Origin: Balneolales bacterium
GTDB taxonomy: Bacteria; Bacteroidota; Rhodothermia; Balneolales; Natronogracilivirgulaceae
Direction: 5' to 3'
DNA length: 8,447 nt
NCBI GenBank assembly: GCA_007116685.1
Contig: SKIC01000104.1
Span: 1 to 8,447 of the forward strand
Position numbers and translations under genes: made by a program. Positions 1 to 5,996 of this stretch are shown here, piece after piece (the stretch's first letter is position 1; each line of letters begins with the position of its first letter). The notes beneath the pieces were generated by a model. That model did not search any database. It saw nothing but the letters and a program-made list of their open reading frames with translations, and was not told the DNA's origin.

Positions 1-2904
1 CAAAATACTGGCAACGGCCTGAGTAAATTCATTACCGGCATCCAAATCAACCAAACCTAAGCCTATTACCAATCCGGTATCCTCAGAGACTCTCAAATAA
101 TCTGTGATGCTAAATGCAAAGGTAGAAAATGATTTCGGTGTGATATCAATATCAAATTCCGTGAATGAAGAACTGGCTCCAAAACTTCCTGTGGATGGAG
201 GATTTGCCTCTCTGACCACTATTTGTCCCCCCTCAAACGTCGCTTCAAACGATACCGCTCCAATTTGCTGACCGTTTAAGAAAGAGACGATATCGCTTAT
301 TCGGCGATTGGAATTCACACCTTCGGATACATCATCAAAAGTATAGATAAAGGTTTGCTGAGCTCCTGCCCTTGTTCGCAAGGTGAAACTCATGGTATCG
401 CCACCTCTGATGTTTTCGAAACCGTCCAGGTTGTTGATTTGCGTAGTTGCTGCAGCCGGACTCCCTGAACTTGTCAACTGCTGTGAACGCATGGCTTCGT
501 CAGAATAGGAAAACGATAAAGGCGGTGATGGCACTACTGCCACGTTAGGTCGCGGATCTTCTGAAAATCCCGCATTACTGAATGAAAACGTTACTCCACC
601 TCCGGAGTTATTAATGTCTCGCACAACAATTGCGGAAATATCGGTATCGAAAACGGCTTCAATATCAGTCTGAGCATTGATAGCAGCTACTAAATCACCC
701 ATCGTGCTGGTGGACGGACCTGCGAGGTCACCCGCAAAGGTAAACGTGAAAGATCGATCTTGTCCCAAAGCATTGGTGAGATTTATATCGAGCGTATCCC
801 CTGCCTGAACATTGGTGAATTGGTTGAGATTGTTCAGTAAGGTAGATGTACTTAATCCACCTGTGGGGCTAAATCGGCTGATGCTCGTTCTGATTCTATC
901 CGCAGATAAAGAAGTAGCACTCTGCGTAAACGAAACAGGATTTGAAGCAAAGGAATCAAATCGCACATCAAAATCCCCACCTACCGCTCCGGTTCGATCG
1001 CTGATAACCAGTTCCCCACCAACGATATCCGCTTCAAATTCAGTTGCGGTATCTACGGATGCGTTGATAGCCGCAATGAGATCCCCAATGGTGTCATTTG
1101 ATGAGGAAAAAGTATAGGTGAAATTTTGCACCACGGTGGCATCAGCATTTCTCAATCGAATTTGAAATGAATCGCCGGCTACAAATCCTTCGCCTAAGGT
1201 GGTATCAGAAAGTAGTGTAGCTGTGGAAACCGGATTTCCTGCATTAGGAAAAATGGCATCCTCAGGAGCAAAGGCATCGATTTCAAAAACAGTATTGTTG
1301 AACTCAACGCCATTTTGCTGAAAACTTTGTAGCAGAGCTCGTAATCCTGTTCCTGAACTGATTGTTGATTCTCTCACTACCAAATTTCCACCTTCGAAAG
1401 AGGCTTCAAAAGCGGCATTGGCATTTATCATGGCCTGAATTTGGCCAAAGGTATCGTTCTCACTTGTGAATGTATACGTCAGATTGGTTGTAGAATTGTT
1501 GTTTCGACGTAATTGAATAGTAAACTGATCGCCCTCTCTGAATCCAGAGCCCAGAAAAGACCCATTGATTTGCGTACCGGAAGCAACTCCCGAAAATAAG
1601 GCTTCGGTAGCAGATTGTGTAAAATTGACTGTACTTACGGAAGCAGGACCTTCATCCAGATTTAAGGGCGAGAAAGCGGACGTAGCATTGAAATTTACCT
1701 GAGGCAAATCAAGTTCCTGCAAGCGTATTTGTCCGCCGGAAACTACAGCATTAAATTTGGTGGATTGGGCATTTATGGCATTTGCCAGATCCCCTACGGT
1801 TGCATTAGAAGTGACCGCACTTGGGCCTGGAAGTACAAAATTGATATTTTCAACGGTTCCATCTCTGGCCGTAAGATTGACCGAAATAGTATCCTGCCCT
1901 TCCAGATCAGAAAATTGGTTCAGATTGTTCAATGCCGTGCCGGCTCCTATAGCAGAAGCAGAAGAAAAATTGGTTACTAATTCTCCGGTTGAAGCATCAA
2001 AACTGAAGTTAAAATTACCGATTGCTCCATCAACACCTGGAAATTCCGAGTAATTAGCGAATCGGACCATCAAACTATTTCCTTCAATAGGTACTACTTC
2101 CCGCACATCTATCGATTGCCTGGATTGATTGAATTCCGCCTCAAACAGACCGGTTCCATTGATGGCGTTTACGATATCGCCTATGCTTGTTGAAGTAAGC
2201 TCACCCTTATTTCCTGCCGCAGTTATTGTTATGGGAGCTAATTGGTTGCCATCTCCCTGTGTCAGAATGATGTCAAAAGTATCACCGGCCTGAACAGCTT
2301 GCCATTGGTTGAAGACATTTATTGAAGAAGCAAGTGTGGCGGTTCCATTGGTTGTTAAATTGCCAAAAGTACTCACTTCTAAAACCTGTAAATCCTGTGC
2401 CCTAATATCCTGATCCAGAGTCACCCGAAGCGTGTCATCAATACGTTCACCTACTTGAAAAACAGCATCATAAGAACCATCTAAGAGATTGATTCCATTG
2501 TAGGTTGTGCTTGATATAATAGCGTTTATTTCATTTGATAAACCATTTATTTGTCCCCGAATATATTGGCGTTCATCATCACCGTCTGTAGCATTTGCTC
2601 CACGGGTTACTAATCTCTTGACGTCTATCAGAAGGTCTTGAATTTTTGTCAGACTGGATTCGGCGATATCGAGTACGCTTTTTGCGTCTCCAGTGTTGAT
2701 TAAGGCTTGTTCTAAACCTGCAATTCGGCTGCTTAGACGGGCGCCAATAGCAAAAGAAGCCGCATCATCCTCAGCCTTGTTCACACGCAAAGCAGTGGAT
2801 AACCTGAGCTGGGTATTAGCGAGCTGTCTGTTAGTCCGGTTTAAAACAGCAGTACTCTCCAATACCTGCAGATTTGTTCGTAAACGAAACAGTTCTGAGG
2901 ACAC
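1..2904 (-). CDS. fliC: Giant flagellin with six tandem IN-like modules (C-terminus outside window)
   Basis: Filament subunit, exported by the flagellar type III system; no signal peptide is seen. All 968 visible codons are open and the frame leaves the window at base 1. Residues 1-165 are a typical flagellin D0/D1 N-terminus: RTNLQVL near residue 9, LSTALRVNKAEDDAA at 35-49, GDAKSVLDIAESSL at 72-85, TTYNGINLLDG at 133-143 and FQVG at 149-152. Residues 188-923 hold six diverged modules. The D0/D1 C-terminal half must lie left of base 1, so the full protein exceeds 1,000 residues; classical flagellins have roughly 280-500. The visible part has no Cys or His and one Trp (W201), a flagellin-like composition. 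The start is GTG at 2904: an in-frame TAA lies four codons upstream, and the ATG at 2914 is out of frame. FlgL and FliD were considered, but TTYNGINLLDG plus FQVG favours FliC. The family is near certain; the symbol is assigned by family only. Confidence 0.92.
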   Translation of the reverse strand, partial: MSSELFRLRTNLQVLESTAVLNRTNRQLANTQLRLSTALRVNKAEDDAASFAIGARLSSRIAGLEQALINTGDAKSVLDIAESSLTKIQDLLIDVKRLVTRGANATDGDDERQYIRGQINGLSNEINAIISSTTYNGINLLDGSYDAVFQVGERIDDTLRVTLDQDIRAQDLQVLEVSTFGNLTTNGTATLASSINVFNQWQAVQAGDTFDIILTQGDGNQLAPITITAAGNKGELTSTSIGDIVNAINGTGLFEAEFNQSRQSIDVREVVPIEGNSLMVRFANYSEFPGVDGAIGNFNFSFDASTGELVTNFSSASAIGAGTALNNLNQFSDLEGQDTISVNLTARDGTVENINFVLPGPSAVTSNATVGDLANAINAQSTKFNAVVSGGQIRLQELDLPQVNFNATSAFSPLNLDEGPASVSTVNFTQSATEALFSGVASGTQINGSFLGSGFREGDQFTIQLRRNNNSTTNLTYTFTSENDTFGQIQAMINANAAFEASFEGGNLVVRESTISSGTGLRALLQSFQQNGVEFNNTVFEIDAFAPEDAIFPNAGNPVSTATLLSDTTLGEGFVAGDSFQIRLRNADATVVQNFTYTFSSSNDTIGDLIAAINASVDTATEFEADIVGGELVISDRTGAVGGDFDVRFDSFASNPVSFTQSATSLSADRIRTSISRFSPTGGLSTSTLLNNLNQFTNVQAGDTLDINLTNALGQDRSFTFTFAGDLAGPSTSTMGDLVAAINAQTDIEAVFDTDISAIVVRDINNSGGGVTFSFSNAGFSEDPRPNVAVVPSPPLSFSYSDEAMRSQQLTSSGSPAAATTQINNLDGFENIRGGDTMSFTLRTRAGAQQTFIYTFDDVSEGVNSNRRISDIVSFLNGQQIGAVSFEATFEGGQIVVREANPPSTGSFGASSSFTEFDIDITPKSFSTFAFSITDYLRVSEDTGLVIGLGLVDLDAGNEFTQAVASIL
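136..2343 (-). repeat. Six tandem protein modules in the flagellin variable region
   Basis: The modules lie at about 2041-2343, 1660-1941, 1300-1584, 928-1233, 559-858 and 136-456, in the order of translation. Each has a G(D/Q)-x-(F/L/M/I) strand motif with its acidic residue at 208, 338, 459, 578, 703 and 836. Each then has an (I/V/F/M)(G/S)(D/Q)(L/I)xxx(I/L)N helix motif with its Asp/Gln at 243, 372, 488, 608, 737 and 871. Most end with an F(E/N)A-type strand and a (I/L)(V/R)(V/L)(R/Q/S)(E/D) strand. The period is 116-134 residues including linkers. The helix motif resembles the flagellin IN motif known from FliC, FliD and FlgK variable regions. Copies are diverged at DNA level, so the expansion looks old. 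Confidence 0.82.
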
Positions 2905-3120
2905 GCCTATACATTATAAATTCAACAACCAATTCTGACACTTTGTTATCGGCAATATTGCGTATAAACTTTATACAAAAATCGACATTGGATTCACTCT
3001 TTATCACTAAGATTTTATTACAGATACCACTTTTAGCTAATAATTATTGAAAAAATTACTGCTGTAAGGTTCTTATCTTCACCGACTCTTACTAAGAAAG
3101 GAGTACACACAATACAAGGA
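2905..3120. promoter_or_regulatory. Divergent intergenic region between flagellin and recQ
   Basis: This 216-base A+T-rich spacer separates two divergent genes. Besides the sigma-28 promoter it contains two abutting palindromes: GCAATATTGC at 2952-2961, inside the promoter spacer, and GTATAAA-C-TTTATAC at 2962-2976, covering the -35 box. A third short palindrome, AATAATTATT, lies at 3039-3048. No convincing housekeeping promoter for recQ (Bacteroidota type, TTG then TAnnTTTG) was found; TATCTTCA at 3074-3081 is only a partial match. AAGGAG at 3098-3103 is a good Shine-Dalgarno sequence but sits 17 bases before the recQ ATG. Confidence 0.6.
2946..2973 (-). promoter_or_regulatory. Sigma-28 (FliA) promoter of the flagellin gene
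   Basis: Read on the minus strand, TAAAGTTT (2973-2966) is followed after 12 bases by GCCGATAA (2953-2946). Both boxes match the enterobacterial FliA consensus TAAAGTTT-N11-GCCGATAA at every position; the spacer is one base longer. Spacing from TAAA to GCCGATAA is 16, within the 14-16 range known for Bacillus SigD. The -10 box ends 41 bases before the GTG start, giving an expected leader of about 30-35 bases. This places the flagellin among late flagellar genes. Confidence 0.88.
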
Positions 3121-4905
3121 ATGACAGAACCCTTAGAAATTCTTAAAAGTTATTTTGGCTACGACAGTTTTAGAGATGGCCAGGAAGAAATCATCAGCAA
3201 TGTTTGTAATGGGCAAGACGGATTAGTAGTAATGCCCACCGGTGGTGGTAAATCGCTGTGTTTTCAAATTCCGGCTAAAGTGCGAAAAGGAACCGGTATA
3301 ATTATCTCACCTCTTATCGCATTGATGAAAGATCAAGTAGATGGACTCCGACTTAGCGGTTTCGAAGCAGAATTTTTGAATTCAACGCTAGAGCTTGATC
3401 AGCAACGGCAAATTCTTGGAAAACTGAGGGCAGGAAAATTGGATATTCTCTACATCGCTCCAGAAAAACTTTTTTCCAGCGATTATCTAATTTCATTGTT
3501 TAAGAGCATTCCGATTTCTTTATTTGCCATAGATGAAGCTCACTGCATTTCCCAATGGGGACACGATTTTCGTCCGGAGTATCAGAAACTGAGTATTCTG
3601 AAAAAAGAATTTCCAGACACTCCCCTAATGGCACTTACAGCCACTGCTGATGATATTACGCAAAAAGATATTCAAGATTCTTTAGGCATAAGTAGTGGTT
3701 TCAAGCACCTGAGTAGCTTTAATCGTCCGAATATAACTTATCATTCTTATCAGAGAGACAACGGTAAAAATCAGCTACTCGATTATTTACGAAAAAAACG
3801 CGGCGAGGCTGGAATTGTATATACCTTGAGTAGGAAATCGGTAGAAATGTATGCTTCTTTTTTAAATCGGAAAGGATTCAAAGCGCTACCCTACCATGCG
3901 GGATTAGATCAATCAGTCAGAATTAAAAACCAGGATGCGTTTTTGAATGACGATGTGGAGATTATCGTAGCAACGATAGCATTTGGGATGGGAATTGATA
4001 AATCGAATATTCGTTTTGTTATTCACATGGATATGCCTAAAAATGTAGAGGGTTACTATCAGGAAACCGGGCGTGCAGGTAGAGATGGTCTTCAAAGCGA
4101 AGCCATAATGTTTTATTCGAGAGGCGATTTATTCAAAATGCTATCCTTTACGGAAGTGGAAGAAAATCCTGAGCAATCAGAGATAATGAAGAAAAAGCTG
4201 TATCAGATGGCGGATTATGCCGAATCGCCTACCTGCCGGCGGCAATGGCTGATGAACTATTTTGGAGAGAGCCATGACGGCAATTGCAACTCTTGTGATA
4301 TTTGTATGGGCGATGTGGAAAGCATTGACGGTACGACTGCTGCTCAGAAAGTATGCTCAGCCATCGCAAGAACAAATCAGCAATACGGACAGTCACATAT
4401 CATAGATTTTCTGAAAGGTTCTCGGTCGCAAAAAATTCCGGATTGGCAGCGTGAATTAAAAACTTTTGGGGTGGGCAGCGAATACACAAAAAAAGAGTGG
4501 AATCATTATATACGCCAGATGATTCAGCAGGGAATCGTAAATCAGGATACTTCTCATTTCAATATTCTGAAACTAAATGAGCTAAGTATGGAAGTCTTGC
4601 GCGGTAATAAAAAAGTGAGCCTGTATGCACTTCGCAAACCCGAAAAAACCACCAGTACTCCCGAAGAAATTAGCGAAAATGGACTTTTTGATTACCTCCG
4701 AGATATTCGAAGAAAACTGGCTAGCCAAAATAATATCCCCCCTTATGTAGTCGCCTCCGACGCCACGCTCAAAGAAATTGTTCGGATGAATCCCAAATCT
4801 GAGAAAGAATTGCTTTTCGTGAAAGGTATTGGAGAAGCCAAAGTCCAAAAATTCGGTAAAGCAATTTTGAAAGGCCTGCGAGATTTTGAGAAATTGGTGA
4901 AGTAA
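3121..4905 (+). CDS. recQ: ATP-dependent DNA helicase RecQ
   Basis: Superfamily 2 helicase unwinding DNA 3' to 5' in recombination and fork repair; cytoplasmic. The 594 residues are complete and close to the 609 of E. coli RecQ. FGYDSFRDGQ (residues 12-21) is the motif 0 region, PTGGGKS (39-45) is Walker A, DEAH (138-141) is Walker B, and HCISQWGHDFRPEY (141-154) is the RecQ aromatic-rich loop. TATA at 173-176 is motif III, and QETGRAGRDG (314-323) is motif VI. The zinc-binding cysteines are C372, C389, C392 and C395, followed by a winged-helix region. An HRDC domain fills about 517-594. The ATG at 3121 fits the family N-terminus. AAGGAG lies 17 bases upstream, further than usual, while AAGGA directly abuts the ATG. 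The gene stands alone, divergent from the flagellin and convergent with sdhB. Nothing suggests a phage or defence-island variant. Confidence 0.97.
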   Translation: MTEPLEILKSYFGYDSFRDGQEEIISNVCNGQDGLVVMPTGGGKSLCFQIPAKVRKGTGIIISPLIALMKDQVDGLRLSGFEAEFLNSTLELDQQRQILGKLRAGKLDILYIAPEKLFSSDYLISLFKSIPISLFAIDEAHCISQWGHDFRPEYQKLSILKKEFPDTPLMALTATADDITQKDIQDSLGISSGFKHLSSFNRPNITYHSYQRDNGKNQLLDYLRKKRGEAGIVYTLSRKSVEMYASFLNRKGFKALPYHAGLDQSVRIKNQDAFLNDDVEIIVATIAFGMGIDKSNIRFVIHMDMPKNVEGYYQETGRAGRDGLQSEAIMFYSRGDLFKMLSFTEVEENPEQSEIMKKKLYQMADYAESPTCRRQWLMNYFGESHDGNCNSCDICMGDVESIDGTTAAQKVCSAIARTNQQYGQSHIIDFLKGSRSQKIPDWQRELKTFGVGSEYTKKEWNHYIRQMIQQGIVNQDTSHFNILKLNELSMEVLRGNKKVSLYALRKPEKTTSTPEEISENGLFDYLRDIRRKLASQNNIPPYVVASDATLKEIVRMNPKSEKELLFVKGIGEAKVQKFGKAILKGLRDFEKLVK

Positions 4906-4980
4906 TATCTATTTTTTGCCAACAACCCCTTTTCCATCTCCATACCCGTTGCAGTGATCTTCACGCAGCGTAATACTTTT

Positions 4981-5123
4981 CAGATCTTATACCAGCGCGC
5001 CTGCGGCGTAGACCTGTGTGGCGGGGCCTTGAGCTTGGAAAAGGGCCGTATTTTTTGCACTATGAGTAAGTTTAAGTGTCAGGATGACACGGTATAGTGC
5101 GCCGGGTGAGGATCACCTCGGCG
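4981..5123. repeat. Candidate dispersed intergenic repeat or structured element
   Basis: A G+C-rich block (4991-5047) is followed by GCACTAT (5057-5063) pairing with ATAGTGC (5094-5100). This encloses the perfect hairpin GTGTCA-GGA-TGACAC (5076-5090). The next hairpin (5100-5123) begins on the last base of the previous stem and also has GGA at its tip. The minus strand reads TGTCATCCTGA, the opening of a short intergenic repeat that, as I recall, is widespread in Bacteroidota genomes. Only one copy is in the window, so repeat status is inference. It could simply be an elaborate terminator region. Confidence 0.3.
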
Positions 5124-5134
5124 GGGATTTTTTT
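5100..5134 (+). terminator. Probable intrinsic terminator of recQ
   Basis: CGCCG-GGTGA (5100-5109), loop GGA, TCACC-T-CGGCG (5113-5123) form a ten-pair stem with one bulged T. It is followed by GGGA and then seven T (5128-5134). The four-base gap between stem and T run is not ideal, and the stop codon is almost 200 bases upstream. It is the best plus-strand terminator before sdhB, although the sdh terminator could also act in this direction. Confidence 0.5.
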
Positions 5135-5156
5135 GAGGTGGGAAGCGGAAAATAAA

Positions 5157-5195
5157 TCAAAAAAAATCCCGCAAACCTGAGGCTGGCGGGATTTT
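5157..5195 (-). terminator. Intrinsic terminator of the sdhCAB operon
   Basis: On the minus strand AAAATCCCGC (5195-5186) pairs perfectly with GCGGGATTTT (5172-5163) across a 13-base loop. The T run covers 5166-5159, eight bases. It lies 21 bases past the sdhB stop. On the plus strand only four T follow the stem, so it may act weakly on recQ transcripts too. Confidence 0.92.
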
Positions 5196-5216
5196 AAGTT
5201 TAGAACCAGATAAGAC

Positions 5217-5969
5217 TTAAAGAACGGCCTTAATATATTCTCTACGCATTTCTGCGATGGCTGTAATTGAAATTTCTTTCGGGCATACAGCTTCACATTC
5301 TCCGTGATTTGAACAATCGCCGAAACCTTCTTTTTCCATTTGGTCAACCATTGCCACAACACGCTTTTTACGCTCGGCATGACCTTGCGGTAGATGTGCA
5401 TATTGGGAAATTTTTGCTGCCGTAAACAAGGAAGCAGAAGAATTTGGACACGCAGCAACACAAGCTCCGCAACCAATACAGGCAGCGTAATCAAATGCTG
5501 TTTCAGCTTCGTCTTTTGGAATAGGAATGGCATTTGCATCCACATATCCACCGGTATTTACGGATACATATCCACCCGCAGCCATGATGTTATCGAAGGC
5601 GGCTCTATCAACAACCAAATCTTTGATTAAGGGGAATGCCGTTGCACGCCATGGTTCTACAACAACAGTATCGCCGTCCTTAAATTGACGCATGTGCAAT
5701 TGGCAAGCAGCTGTTCCACGTTGCGGTCCGTGCGCCATACCATTAATCATCATGTTACAAGAACCACAAATTCCCTCACGGCAGTCGTGATCAAATTCGA
5801 TGGGCTCTTCGCCTTTCTTCATGAGAGCTTCGTTCAACCAGTCAAGCAACTCCAAGAAAGACATGTGCTCATTGGCATCATTTACGGTGTAGTCAACCAG
5901 TTTACCAGGCTCGTTCGGACCTTTTTGTCTCCAAACTTTGAGGTGGATGGTCATTTTTTCTGTACTCAT
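5217..5969 (-). CDS. sdhB: Succinate dehydrogenase / fumarate reductase iron-sulfur subunit
   Basis: Carries electrons from the SdhA flavin to the membrane quinone site through three Fe-S centres; peripheral on the cytoplasmic face. The 250 residues are complete. All expected cysteines are present. C63, C68, C71 and C89 (DCREGICGSC, then TAAC) form the [2Fe-2S] site of the N-terminal ferredoxin fold. C164, C167, C170 and C229 form the [4Fe-4S] site. C174, C219 and C225 form the [3Fe-4S] site; this assignment follows the E. coli SdhB pattern. The start ATG at 5969 lies 27 bases after the sdhA stop, with no strong Shine-Dalgarno; M6 is an alternative start. It is the last gene of the operon and is followed closely by a strong terminator. 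Sequence alone does not separate dehydrogenase from reductase, but the type B order fits a menaquinone-linked aerobic enzyme. Confidence 0.97.
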   Translation of the reverse strand: MSTEKMTIHLKVWRQKGPNEPGKLVDYTVNDANEHMSFLELLDWLNEALMKKGEEPIEFDHDCREGICGSCNMMINGMAHGPQRGTAACQLHMRQFKDGDTVVVEPWRATAFPLIKDLVVDRAAFDNIMAAGGYVSVNTGGYVDANAIPIPKDEAETAFDYAACIGCGACVAACPNSSASLFTAAKISQYAHLPQGHAERKKRVVAMVDQMEKEGFGDCSNHGECEAVCPKEISITAIAEMRREYIKAVL

Positions 5970-5996
5970 AATAATCTCAATTGTGTTTACTAATTT

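Larger units (their letters stand above)
4906..5216. other. Convergent intergenic region, structured, no gene
   Basis: This 311-base gap separates the ends of recQ and sdhB. No protein-coding gene or tRNA is apparent. Positions 4991-5047 are about two thirds G+C, clearly richer than the flanking genes. Beyond this block come an imperfect GGCCTT/AAGGGCC hairpin (5025-5047) followed by six T, a nested inverted repeat (5057-5100), a hairpin followed by seven T (5100-5134), and the sdh terminator (5157-5195). On the minus strand a 41-codon open stretch ends at a TAA near 4987, but it has no convincing start codon. Confidence 0.7.

Noticed and set aside
812..2053. Plus-strand open frames of 80-100 codons opposite the flagellin gene
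   Set aside because: They are shadows of the minus-strand frame: the opposite strand is open for 968 codons with recognisable flagellin motifs, and the plus-strand translations show no domain or coherent composition.
136..2343. Possible CRISPR or satellite repeat array
   Set aside because: The repetition is at protein level, in frame, diverged in DNA and about 360-400 bases per unit; there are no short identical repeats with unique spacers.
1..2904. Hook-associated protein FlgL or cap protein FliD instead of flagellin
   Set aside because: The N-terminus has the FliC combination of TTYNGINLLDG and FQVG plus a sigma-28 promoter directly upstream. FliD has a different N-terminus.
2831..2914. 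ATG at 2914 as the true flagellin start with a frameshift
   Set aside because: The GTG frame gives an MSS-type N-terminus running straight into the conserved RTNLQ region, while the ATG frame stops after 27 codons. One missing base cannot be excluded but is not needed.
3121..4905. RecQ as part of a defence or mobile island
   Set aside because: It has the full housekeeping architecture with zinc, winged-helix and HRDC parts, and no nuclease, toxin, integrase or phage gene lies nearby.
4906..5216. tRNA or other known RNA gene in the convergent gap
   Set aside because: No cloverleaf with a TTC-type T loop and matching acceptor stem was found; the hairpins are simple stems and two are followed by T runs.
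5072..5551. Minus-strand 159-codon frame overlapping sdhB
   Set aside because: It is out of frame with sdhB, which has all eleven cluster cysteines; the overlapping translation has no recognisable features.
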